NCBI GenBank assembly: GCA_015061695.1
Contig: SUWA01000002.1
Coordinates: 1 to 64,000 of the forward strand
Reading direction: 5' to 3'
DNA: 64,000 nt
Source of the DNA: Lentisphaerota bacterium
Lineage (GTDB): Bacteria; Verrucomicrobiota; Lentisphaeria; Victivallales; Victivallaceae
Under the pieces are notes generated by a model. It was given only the letters and a program-made list of their open reading frames with translations, did not search any database and was not told the origin of the DNA. The position numbers and the translations under genes are program-made. Below, in pieces: positions 20,151 through 29,280 of this stretch (position 1 is the stretch's first letter; each line of letters starts with the position of its first letter).

Positions 20151-20675
20151 TCAGTATTTTTTGTCGGCGTAAGCAACCCAGCCGCCGGCTTTGACCAACT
20201 CCAGGTCAAAGGGGGCGATCTCAAACTTATACACCTTGCTGGTCTGATCGTTGGTGATCGTAAATTCACATTTATCAAGATCGGTCTTGCACTCCGCCGG
20301 AGTTCCGGCAAAGGTGGCAAAAATATCGTCGATCTGTTCAGAACTCAACGAAATAGCCGCCAGACCGCAGTTGAACATATTCTGACGGAAAATACGGGCA
20401 AAGTTGACCGCAATCACCAGATTGATATTGTTGCACTCCAACACCCAGGGGGCATGTTCGCGCGAAGAACCGCACCCAAAGTTGGCCCGCGTTACGATGA
20501 CCGCTTTGCCGTCAATATCTTTTTTAGGATCAAAACCGGGCAGGGAAAGATCTTCCAGGCAGTACGGTTTGAGCGCAGCCTTGGTCAGCTCGGTCAAATA
20601 TTTAGCCGGAATGATCTCGTCGGTATTGATATCGGAACGGTCAAGAAACAGGATTTTTCCATTAAAATTTTTCAT
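20151..20675 (-). CDS. leuD: 3-isopropylmalate dehydratase-type small subunit
   Basis: DRSDINTDEIIPAKYL, GCGSSREHAPW. Confidence 0.9.
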   Translation of the reverse strand: MKNFNGKILFLDRSDINTDEIIPAKYLTELTKAALKPYCLEDLSLPGFDPKKDIDGKAVIVTRANFGCGSSREHAPWVLECNNINLVIAVNFARIFRQNMFNCGLAAISLSSEQIDDIFATFAGTPAECKTDLDKCEFTITNDQTSKVYKFEIAPFDLELVKAGGWVAYADKKY

Positions 20676-20702
20676 AATTATCTATGCCTTGCTGCTTATT
20701 GT

Positions 20703-21989
20703 TCAACCTTTGTAGAGCGGAGAGTTGGTAATAACCCCGGCAATGGCTGTAGCCGCCGCCGTAGCCGGACTCATCAGGTGTACCATACCGCCTTTGCCCA
20801 TACGGCCATTGAAGTTGCGGTTAGTGGTGGAAGCACAAACTTCTCCATTGGCCAAAACGCCGTTGCTCATGCCCAGACAAGCTCCGCAAGTGGGGTTGGT
20901 AACACAGAACCCGGCTTCCATAAAGATTTCGATCAAACCTTCTTTGAGCGCCTGCTGATAGATCAGCGGAGTGGCGGGCGACACTACCGCACGCACATTG
21001 TCGCTGATGCGTTTGCCTTTGAGAATACTGGCGGCAATGCGCAAGTCTTCCAGACGGCCGTTGGTGCAGCTGCCAATGTAGACCTGATCGACCGGCGTAC
21101 CGGTCATTTCGCGCACGCTTTTGACCTGATCGGGTTTGTAGTTGAACGTTACCATCGGTTCCAGCGTTGTTACATCAAAATCGATGACTTTGGCGTATTT
21201 TGCATCGGCATCGGGCAGGAACTTGGAATATTCCGCCAGCGCAGCTTCTTTACTGGCAAATTCATCCTGAATAAAGGGCCAGAGGTAATCCACCGTAACC
21301 ATATCCGGATAGCAGATACCGCAGGTGCCGCCGGCTTCGATCGCCATGTTGCAAAGGGTCATACGGGCATCCATCTTCATGGCCGATACAGTTTCGCCGG
21401 CAAATTCAATAACGTGGTCAGTTGCACCATTGACGGTCAAAGTTTTGATGACAGCAAGAATAACATCTTTGGCATAAACACCTTCCGGCAGAGTTCCGGT
21501 AATGTTTACTTTGATCGTTTCCGGCTCGCGCATAGTGCATACGCCTTTGAGAATGCCGACTTCGAGGTCGGTAGTACCAACGCCGGCAGCAAACGCGCCG
21601 AATGCACCATGAGTACAAGTGTGGGAGTCCCCCATGATGATCGTATATCCGGGGCGGACAAAACCCTTTTCCGGGAAGATCGCGTGGCAAACCCCATTGC
21701 GCCCGACATCAAAAAAGTCTTTGATCCCGTGGCGGCGGGCCCAATCGCGCATAGTCTTGCCCTGTTCGGCCGTCTTGGAGTCTTTAGCCGGAGTAACGTG
21801 GTCGATCACCGCCTTGATTTTGGTGGGATCAAAAACCCGGTCTTTACCGATAGCAACCAGATCATTGATAGCGATCGGTGTGGTGATTTCGTGACAGAAA
21901 ACGCGATCCAGACTCAATACGGCCACGCCGGGGGCAGGGGAGTCGATGCGGTGCGCGTCAAAAATCTTTTGAGCAGCAGTTTTACCCAT
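20703..21989 (-). CDS. leuC: 3-isopropylmalate dehydratase-type large subunit
   Basis: MGKTAAQKIFDAH, GDSHTCTHGAFGAFA, GSCTNGRLEDL; start corrected to 21989. Confidence 0.92.
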   Translation of the reverse strand: MGKTAAQKIFDAHRIDSPAPGVAVLSLDRVFCHEITTPIAINDLVAIGKDRVFDPTKIKAVIDHVTPAKDSKTAEQGKTMRDWARRHGIKDFFDVGRNGVCHAIFPEKGFVRPGYTIIMGDSHTCTHGAFGAFAAGVGTTDLEVGILKGVCTMREPETIKVNITGTLPEGVYAKDVILAVIKTLTVNGATDHVIEFAGETVSAMKMDARMTLCNMAIEAGGTCGICYPDMVTVDYLWPFIQDEFASKEAALAEYSKFLPDADAKYAKVIDFDVTTLEPMVTFNYKPDQVKSVREMTGTPVDQVYIGSCTNGRLEDLRIAASILKGKRISDNVRAVVSPATPLIYQQALKEGLIEIFMEAGFCVTNPTCGACLGMSNGVLANGEVCASTTNRNFNGRMGKGGMVHLMSPATAAATAIAGVITNSPLYKG

Positions 21990-22088
21990 AAAATATTCTC
22001 CTTGAAATAAAAACAGCGTCCCGGAGTCGCTCCGGAACAAATTAAAAAACAATGCTGAATGGTAATTTAGCGCAACTTGTTATTTTTG

Positions 22089-22856
22089 TCAATCTTTAAT
22101 CGGAGTTTTTCCCCGGAAAAAGAGTGCGCCATCGCATAAAAATCCATACAAATCATCATTCCAGCGGTCACCATTGATCAGGGCAGGGGTATCGGCGGGG
22201 ATTTGCAGCAATAAAGAGTTTAATTCTTCCTTGCTGACAGTCGGCTCATCAATATAGACGGCCGCGATTTGCGGAAGCAGCGGCTTGATCCGATCCCAGT
22301 CGCTTTGATTCAGAACTTCGGCCACCACTTCCAGCTTCAAACTGACAGCTTGTTCAATAAACTTATTCAGCTCATATTGATCGAGCAGGGCAACCGTCAG
22401 CCGGACCGCATCCGCACCCCACAAAACTGATTGCATAAGCTGGTAATCGTCGATTATAAAATCCCAGCGGATGACCGGCGGTTTAACCAGATGAGTTACT
22501 CCGGTAAGCATACTGGGCGCGCCGCCGTAGAAATTCTTTTCGGTAACTACCGCTACTGCAGCGCACGCCGCGGCTTCATACTTGCCGGCTTGCTGCAAAC
22601 AGTCAAAATCGGCCATTAAAGTGCCATCTTCAGGAAAGTTTTTCTGGATCACACCAACGATCTTTTTGCTGTTGTTTTTTTCAGAACGCGCTCCGGGCAG
22701 GGTTAGAACACTTTTCAAATCCCGGTGCGTCCGGCAATGCTCCCGGCAAAGCTCCAGAATATTTTCCGGCGGCAATAACATCTTTTGTTTGACTAAATCG
22801 CGCCGGATCAAAGCAGATACTTCGCAATAAAAATCAATTAAACGGCTCTGCGGCAT
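22089..22856 (-). CDS. Indole-3-glycerol-phosphate synthase-like protein, catalytic residues not conserved
   Basis: IGPS fold pattern (AAVAVVTEKNFYGG, VIRWDFIIDDYQLMQSVLWGADAVRLTVALL) without canonical catalytic residues. Confidence 0.7.
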   Translation of the reverse strand: MPQSRLIDFYCEVSALIRRDLVKQKMLLPPENILELCREHCRTHRDLKSVLTLPGARSEKNNSKKIVGVIQKNFPEDGTLMADFDCLQQAGKYEAAACAAVAVVTEKNFYGGAPSMLTGVTHLVKPPVIRWDFIIDDYQLMQSVLWGADAVRLTVALLDQYELNKFIEQAVSLKLEVVAEVLNQSDWDRIKPLLPQIAAVYIDEPTVSKEELNSLLLQIPADTPALINGDRWNDDLYGFLCDGALFFRGKTPIKD

Positions 22857-22903
22857 AATACACCCTATCCTTAATAAAACATTTTCTTATTTTTTCGGTG
22901 CAT

Positions 22904-22932
22904 ATTGTAGCACACAACTCTTCATTTGTCAA
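22904..22932 (-). promoter_or_regulatory. Promoter for IGPS-like gene
   Basis: Minus strand TTGACA-N17-TACAAT. Confidence 0.7.
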
Positions 22933-22954
22933 ATGTTGACAAAAGTTCTATATA
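22926..22954 (+). promoter_or_regulatory. Divergent sigma70-like promoter facing non-coding DNA
   Basis: TTGTCA-N17-TATATA(AT); no convincing ORF downstream. Confidence 0.45.
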
Positions 22955-23327
22955 ATGAAAACCGTAAAAATTGATTTTTTCAAGCATCACGGAGTTGACA
23001 CTGCAAAAAGACCAAACTTATTAACAAAATTAATCACAAGTTATTAACAGGCTTTGTTTGCATTATATTTAACTTGTTTATTGCAAGGTTGTTGTGGCAA
23101 TAACAACCAATCAACAAGCACATACTCGACTTAACATAACGTGTATTATGCGACATAATAAAATAGCCGGAAACGCCCCTCTGACGCGAGTTAATCTTGG
23201 TGCATGGATCATATCGGGTTTATCAATAAGCCCTGCTCTGAAGCGATTTTATTTTGCATCCGGATTTTTATTTTTACTTTAATCTATTTCCAATACGACT
23301 ATGATCAACTTTGGTATTGGCAATTTT

Positions 23328-24584
23328 TTAAGATTGGAAACAGAGCTTTTTACTTTTCAATGATCCGGCCAGATAGCCACTGCTCAATGCCCATTGAATA
23401 TTGTAACCGCCGCACGGACCATCCACGTCTATAAATTCGCCGGCAAAATATAAATTGCTTATCCGTTTACTCTGCATTGTATTGGCGTTGATTTCGGTCC
23501 GTGCGACTCCGCCGGTGGATGCCATGGATTTATCCCACGATTCCGTGGCGTAAACTGTTATCGGGCAGGCGGTAAGATTGGTTATCAGCGCACCGGTCAT
23601 GCTTTTATTCAACTGTGCGGCTATACATTCCCCTGCTCCTGAAAGCGTAGTCAGCGCTTTAGCTAACGCGGTTGGCATTTTACTGCTCAACAAATTGTAA
23701 ATCAAGCGTTTACCATTGATTTGCCGCTGTTGATTCCAAAAATCCAGCCAATCCTGTTGGCTAATATCCGGCAGAAAATTGATTTTCAGCTGAACATCTT
23801 TGCATTTTCCGGCCAGCAGTTTGGCTGCCCGCCCAGCCATATCCAGCGCGGCGGGACCGGATATCCCCTCCCCGGTAAACAACAGCGTACCGGCAGATGA
23901 ATTCTTTTTATCCAGTTCAACTGCAACGTCTTCCAATACAATACCGCTTAAATCTTCCAGCCAATTGTCGCGGCATTTCAGCCCGCACAATGCCGGAGTC
24001 CGGGAAACTACTGCGATCTCGCATTTTTGAATATGTTTATCCAGAGAGCCACGGGCGCCCAAACGCGGAAACCCCGGCCCGCCGCCGGCTGCGATCAAAT
24101 AATCACAAGGATAAATATTGTTATTGACCGTACGGACTGCCGTTATCAGGCCGGATTGGATCTCTATAGCGCTGACTTCTTCTCCGCAAATCACTTGAAC
24201 ATTATAATCGTTAAATATTTTCAAAAAAACATTTAATATATCTGACGCTTTTTCGCTGGCCGGAAAGCAGTAGAAATCATCGACCAATTTATGCCCTACC
24301 CCATGTTTACGGAAAAATTTTCTGGTCATTTCCGGCGTAAAATTCAACAGGGCCGGCCGGACAAAGCGACGCTGTTCCGGCGCAAAACGGTCGGCCATAG
24401 CTTCGGCTGACAGCATATTGGTAAAATTACATTTCCCTGCCCCGGAAGCCAGCAGTTTGCGCCCCGGCGCCGGCAACGCTTCCAGCAGGGTAACTGCCGC
24501 CCCCTGCCCCGCAGCTACGGCCGCGGCCATCAATCCGGCCGGGCCGGAGCCGATCACAACGACTTGAGTACCCCAATCCAGCAT
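23328..24584 (-). CDS. HI0933/YhiN-family flavoprotein (NAD(P)/FAD-dependent oxidoreductase)
   Basis: VIGSGPAGLMAAAVAAGQG, ASGAGKCNFTNM, GGVARTEINANTMQSK, FAGEFIDVDGPCGGYNIQWA. Confidence 0.92.
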   Translation of the reverse strand: MLDWGTQVVVIGSGPAGLMAAAVAAGQGAAVTLLEALPAPGRKLLASGAGKCNFTNMLSAEAMADRFAPEQRRFVRPALLNFTPEMTRKFFRKHGVGHKLVDDFYCFPASEKASDILNVFLKIFNDYNVQVICGEEVSAIEIQSGLITAVRTVNNNIYPCDYLIAAGGGPGFPRLGARGSLDKHIQKCEIAVVSRTPALCGLKCRDNWLEDLSGIVLEDVAVELDKKNSSAGTLLFTGEGISGPAALDMAGRAAKLLAGKCKDVQLKINFLPDISQQDWLDFWNQQRQINGKRLIYNLLSSKMPTALAKALTTLSGAGECIAAQLNKSMTGALITNLTACPITVYATESWDKSMASTGGVARTEINANTMQSKRISNLYFAGEFIDVDGPCGGYNIQWALSSGYLAGSLKSKKLCFQS

Positions 24585-24586
24585 TT

Positions 24587-25993
24587 TCAGTTATTTTCTT
24601 TTATCGGATCACCGTTGACGGCGTATTCTTTCAGCCGGCGCAGCAAAGTCCGCCGGCTGATGCCGAGTATTTCGGCCGCTTGAGTGCGGTTGCCTTTGGT
24701 CGTATGCAGCGCCTGCTCGATAAGTTTGCGCTCGTTATTACCCAAATCCAGTTTGATTGCTTCCGGCTCTGTTGTCCGGGGCGATTCTGCAATCGCCTTG
24801 GGCATAAGAGTGGTATTGTTCCGCACCTGCTCCGGAATATCTTCCACATCAATCGTATCGGTTCTGGCCAACACCACCATGCGTTCGACCAGATTGCGAA
24901 GTTCGCGGATATTGCCGGGGAAGCTGTATCGCTCGAGTACACTCATCGCCTGCGGAGTGATCTTCAACGGTTCAAGATTGTTATCGCGGCACACCGAATC
25001 AATGAAGTGCTTGACCAGCAACGGTATATCTTCCTTGCGCTCCCGCAAGCCCGGCAGTTTTATACTGACCACGTTCAAGCGGTAATAAAGGTCTTCGCGG
25101 AATTCGCCCCTGGCGATCATGCTTTCCAGGTCCCGGTTGGTGGCCGCTACGATCCTTGCATCGCTGGTGATGCTTTCGCTGCCGCCGACCCGTTCAAAGG
25201 TTCGGTTTTCCAAAACCCGCAGCAATTTGACTTGCGTGGCCAGATCGATTTCGCCGATTTCATCCAGAAACAGCGTCCCGCCGGCCGCCAGCTCAAAACG
25301 CCCCTTGCGTTCTTCGGTCGCGCCGGTAAAAGCGCCTTTTTCGTGCCCGAAAAGCTCGCTCTCCAGCAAAGTTGCCGGCAACGCGGCACAATGCACCGGC
25401 ACAAATTTGCCGGTACGATTGCTCCAATCGTGCAGAGCCTTGGCCATAACTTCTTTACCGGTACCGCTTTCGCCGGTCAGCAGAACCGTTGTCCGGCTGG
25501 GGGCGACTTGTTTTATCAGTTCCAGGATCGAACGCATCTGTGCGGACTGTGCCACGACCGGAGCGTTATTTTGATCTTGCGAAAGTTTCTGGCGCAGTTC
25601 ACGATTTTCGCACTGCAGTTGCCGGGTCGCCAGCGCACGGTCGATTATCAAAGTCAGTTGCTCAAGATTGACCGGTTTCATCACAAAGTCAAAAGCACCG
25701 CGTTTGACGGCATTCACCGCGCTTTCCACCGTGCCGTAAGCCGAAAGAATGATGCAAAGCGGCTGCGGATTTTTTTGTAATGCCGCATCCAGAACGCCCA
25801 TACCATCTCTGCCCGGCATCCGCAAATCGGTCAAGACCAGATCATAGTCATTTTTTTGAATAAAATCTATTGCGGCAGCTCCGTTATCAGCCGCAGTCAC
25901 TTCAAAACGACGCTTCAGAAAGCGCTGCATGGCATCAAGTGTACCGCGTTCATCATCTACCAGCAATATGCGATGTTTACCCATAACACTCAT
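24587..25993 (-). CDS. Sigma-54-dependent response regulator (NtrC family)
   Basis: REC (LVDDE, LTDLRMPG), AAA+ (GESGTGKEVMAKAL, GAFTGATEERKGRFELA), C-terminal Fis-like HTH. Confidence 0.95.
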   Translation of the reverse strand: MSVMGKHRILLVDDERGTLDAMQRFLKRRFEVTAADNGAAAIDFIQKNDYDLVLTDLRMPGRDGMGVLDAALQKNPQPLCIILSAYGTVESAVNAVKRGAFDFVMKPVNLEQLTLIIDRALATRQLQCENRELRQKLSQDQNNAPVVAQSAQMRSILELIKQVAPSRTTVLLTGESGTGKEVMAKALHDWSNRTGKFVPVHCAALPATLLESELFGHEKGAFTGATEERKGRFELAAGGTLFLDEIGEIDLATQVKLLRVLENRTFERVGGSESITSDARIVAATNRDLESMIARGEFREDLYYRLNVVSIKLPGLRERKEDIPLLVKHFIDSVCRDNNLEPLKITPQAMSVLERYSFPGNIRELRNLVERMVVLARTDTIDVEDIPEQVRNNTTLMPKAIAESPRTTEPEAIKLDLGNNERKLIEQALHTTKGNRTQAAEILGISRRTLLRRLKEYAVNGDPIKENN

Positions 25994-26907
25994 TCCTCAA
26001 AGTAGTACTGCAAAACTGTTTTTATATCATCCGGCGAGGCATCAGCTATTTCCAGCACGATATGCTTCAGTTTATTTTGCCGGCAGCAGCGGATGATTTG
26101 CGCTACATCCATAGTTGTGGGGTGATTCAGCGGCAAGTGGCCATCTCCCCACAGATGGTGCGGCATATCAAATGTATAACGTGAACTGTGCAAGTGGATC
26201 ATTCCGGCGCGCCCGGATTCCAACACGGTGTGCATTTCCCGGTAAAAATCCAGATCCAGCATCTTGCATGTTGCCCACATGTGGCCGGTATCGAAACAAA
26301 CTTCATGCTCCAACGCAACCAGATCTTCGCCGCGCAGCACCCCGGCAACAAAAGCCGGAAAGTCATTTTCCACGCACCAGCAAAACTGCGGATATTTTTG
26401 ACGCAGTTTCTTCAAATTTTCCTTCAAGCGTTCACGCCGCATCAAATATTCTTCGCAACCGGTATAATTACTGCTGAACACACAACCGTTGCCGCGCTGC
26501 AGTTCCGGCCGTTCCACCTGACGCATACACTCCTGATAAGTCATGCCGTGACCAAAAGCATAAACCACCTGATCGGTCATCAATGCAGCGTGAAAAACCG
26601 CCCGCTTAACGTTGTATTGCCGCATAAGAGCAACCTGCTCATCAATCATCTGCCACGATACAGACGCATCTTCGGCGGCCAGATTCATCATATATTTCCC
26701 CAGCACCGGCGCGTGAAAACTCAATGGAAAACCGCTCTTTGCCGCCAAGTCCAACTCTTCGGCCGAAGCCGAATTATGCACTTGCACGCCGATAGTACAA
26801 TTATACGGTCCGGCCAGCTCCACGGCTTGCCGCATCCAATCTGCCGCACCGGGTTTAGAGAGAGCCGCCGAAGTTACATCTATGATCAAATCAGCTTGTT
26901 CAGACAT
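25990..26907 (-). CDS. Sugar phosphate isomerase/epimerase-like TIM-barrel protein
   Basis: AP-endonuclease-2/xylose-isomerase-like pattern (FHAPVL, ENDFPAF, CFDTGHMWAT, HLHSSR, LEIAD). Confidence 0.75.
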   Translation of the reverse strand: MSEQADLIIDVTSAALSKPGAADWMRQAVELAGPYNCTIGVQVHNSASAEELDLAAKSGFPLSFHAPVLGKYMMNLAAEDASVSWQMIDEQVALMRQYNVKRAVFHAALMTDQVVYAFGHGMTYQECMRQVERPELQRGNGCVFSSNYTGCEEYLMRRERLKENLKKLRQKYPQFCWCVENDFPAFVAGVLRGEDLVALEHEVCFDTGHMWATCKMLDLDFYREMHTVLESGRAGMIHLHSSRYTFDMPHHLWGDGHLPLNHPTTMDVAQIIRCCRQNKLKHIVLEIADASPDDIKTVLQYYFEE

Positions 26908-26910
26908 ATT

Positions 26911-28083
26911 TCACTCCTGCTTTTCACTCTTATCCGGCAACATCCGGTGCCGCCGGCCCTGCCGCGGAAAACTTATAGCAATTGTCATACCTTCATCCGG
27001 AGCGCTGTTCAAGATCAATTCAGCCCCATGCGCCCGGACTACCCGCTCGATGATCATCATGCCCAAGCCGTTACCGCCTTTTTTGAAACTGGCAAACGGT
27101 TCAAACATCATACTCAATTCACGCACATTGACCCCTTTACCGCTATCGGCAAACTCCAATACCACATTATTTTCGTCCAGCGAACCGGCGATCAGCAGCT
27201 CGCCGCCGGAATTCATTGCCTGGGCCGCATTTTTGATTATATTGTAAAAGGCTTGCTTGAGCTGTTCGGCGTCGCCGGAAATCATCGGCCACGATTCCGG
27301 AAAATCGCAACGCACCGTCAACGAACGCAGTTCAAGTTCGTGCCGCATAAATTTGAGCGTATCCAGCAAAAGTTCCCGCAAATCCACCATCTGAAATGTC
27401 ATTCCAGATGGCCGCACTGCAGTCAGGAATTGCCGGATCAAATTATCCAGCCGCTGAACTTCGCCACGGCAGCTTACCACCGTTTCCAACGCTTCCTCCC
27501 GGTCAAATCCGCCCCCGTCTTTGAGGTCATGTTCCAACAACTGCAAGTTCAAATAAAGACTGTTCAACGGATTGCCGATTTCGTGTGCCACGCTCCCTGC
27601 CAGCATTGCCACCACTCCGGCGGTACGGCTTTCCAACTCTTCATCGGTCTGCTTGCGCCGTTCAGTTACATCGTGCAGAATGATCGTGGCAAAGCGTTCT
27701 TTTTCCTTTTCCTGCGGCACAATATACACTTGCAGCCAGCGATGCACCGGATAGTCGATTTCGATCTCCTGCCGCGCCATCCGCGTCCACGATTCAGTTT
27801 TGCCGCCCAGTAATTTACCCCAATCCAGCTGCGGCAACAGCTTGGAGATCTTCAGCTTGCGCAAATCATCCGGCAAACCGAGCAGTGTTTTGGCCGCACT
27901 GTTGAAATATTTGATCGAAAAATGGCGGTCGATTACCAGTATACCCTCGTGAATGGCGTTGAAAACGGATTCAAAAAAGCCCCGTTCCCGAAACAAATGC
28001 ACAATATACGCTTGCAAACTGTTGGAGTCGATCGCATCCAGCCGTTCGATAAACCGATCCTGAAAACTGGCTTTTTCCTGCAT
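26911..28083 (-). CDS. PAS-domain sensor histidine kinase
   Basis: SVAHEIGNPLNSLYLNLQLL H-box, NIIKNAAQAM N-box, GNGLGMMI G-box. Confidence 0.95.
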   Translation of the reverse strand: MQEKASFQDRFIERLDAIDSNSLQAYIVHLFRERGFFESVFNAIHEGILVIDRHFSIKYFNSAAKTLLGLPDDLRKLKISKLLPQLDWGKLLGGKTESWTRMARQEIEIDYPVHRWLQVYIVPQEKEKERFATIILHDVTERRKQTDEELESRTAGVVAMLAGSVAHEIGNPLNSLYLNLQLLEHDLKDGGGFDREEALETVVSCRGEVQRLDNLIRQFLTAVRPSGMTFQMVDLRELLLDTLKFMRHELELRSLTVRCDFPESWPMISGDAEQLKQAFYNIIKNAAQAMNSGGELLIAGSLDENNVVLEFADSGKGVNVRELSMMFEPFASFKKGGNGLGMMIIERVVRAHGAELILNSAPDEGMTIAISFPRQGRRHRMLPDKSEKQE

Positions 28084-28098
28084 AAACTCCTCCTTGTA

Positions 28099-29274
28099 TT
28101 AACTGGATCGCGCCACCTGACTGCGCAACGACTCATCCTGCAGATAGTTCAATGCCAGTTTGGCCATTACAGTTGCTGCACCCACCATTCCCGGCCGGGC
28201 TTCCGGTGCGGCTGCAGCTTGGCGGAAGGCTTCAGAATGCAGTGCCAGCGGTTTTCCACCGGTTACATCAAAGTAAATATTCACGCCGGGCAGAGCATCA
28301 CAAACATTGGCAAAATCCGTAGAAAACGGCTGCGGAATAGAATCCGGATAATCAATACCGCACGCGGTCATGATTTTTTCGGCTTCTGCGGCCAGTATTG
28401 CATTGGGTTTACCCGCCGAATACGCTGCGGATCCATACTCCAGCTTGTACTCGCATCCGGCAATCAACGCGGCTCCGCGGGCAATATCATCGAAACGGGC
28501 TTCCATAATTTTCTGATAATCGTTATTATCGCTGCGCACATAAAAAATGCCACTTGTGTGATCCGGAATAACATTGGCAACAGTTCCGCCATCGGTAATG
28601 ATCCCGTGTACCCGGGCAGACGAGGGTAACTGCTGCCGCCATGCGTTGATTCCGTTCATAAAAATCGTCATAGCATCCAATGCATTGATCCCCTGCTCCG
28701 GGGCCGTTGAAGCATGGGCACTGCGGCCGAAAAATTCCACATTATAATGACTTACCGCCAAGATATTGCGCGTTACACCGTTGCAGAAAAACGGATGGCT
28801 CAACAGCGCGATTTCCATGTTTTCAAAAGCGCCATCCTCCAGCATAAAGATCTTGCCGCCCAACAGCTCTTCGCCGGGACACCCGAACACATTTATTGAG
28901 CCATTGATCTGATATTTTTGCATTAATTTTTTCAAAATCAACGCCGACAGCAATCCGGCTCCCATGATCAGCTGGTGCCCGCAGGCATGGCCCAACGGCG
29001 GAGGCAGCGCATCAAATTCTGTAAGCACTGCGATCTGACAACCGGGTTCATTGCCAACAGTAAAGACCGCTTTATACGCAGTCGCCAGCCGGCCGATACC
29101 TTGTTGAACAGCAAAGCCGTTTTCCTGTAAAAAGCGGCTCTGCAGACGGGCAGCATTATGTTCCTGAAAGCCGATTTCCGGCTCCTGCCCCACCTGTTCA
29201 ATCACAGGGAGTAATGTCGGCAACAGTTCCGCAGCTGCAGAACGTATTTCTTCCGGATCGATCATATTATTCAT
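28099..29274 (-). CDS. M20-family amidohydrolase/peptidase
   Basis: AVLTEFDALPPPLGHACGHQL, FGRSAHASTAPEQGINALDA. Confidence 0.88.
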   Translation of the reverse strand: MNNMIDPEEIRSAAAELLPTLLPVIEQVGQEPEIGFQEHNAARLQSRFLQENGFAVQQGIGRLATAYKAVFTVGNEPGCQIAVLTEFDALPPPLGHACGHQLIMGAGLLSALILKKLMQKYQINGSINVFGCPGEELLGGKIFMLEDGAFENMEIALLSHPFFCNGVTRNILAVSHYNVEFFGRSAHASTAPEQGINALDAMTIFMNGINAWRQQLPSSARVHGIITDGGTVANVIPDHTSGIFYVRSDNNDYQKIMEARFDDIARGAALIAGCEYKLEYGSAAYSAGKPNAILAAEAEKIMTACGIDYPDSIPQPFSTDFANVCDALPGVNIYFDVTGGKPLALHSEAFRQAAAAPEARPGMVGAATVMAKLALNYLQDESLRSQVARSS

Positions 29275-29280
29275 AACTTT

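Noticed and set aside
20145-22010. 621-aa plus-strand ORF antisense to leuC/leuD
   Set aside because: Lies wholly opposite clearly coding leuCD; composition typical of shadow ORFs in GC-periodic genes.
23018-23049. Repeated TTATTAACA and TTAATCACA 9-mers resembling DnaA boxes (possible oriC)
   Set aside because: Each differs from TTATCCACA at two positions, no dnaA/dnaN nearby, and such matches are common in AT-rich intergenic DNA.
23094-23434. Short ORFs (62 and 76 aa) in the large intergenic region
   Set aside because: No clear ribosome-binding site, no recognisable domain, and the second runs into the antisense of the flavoprotein gene.
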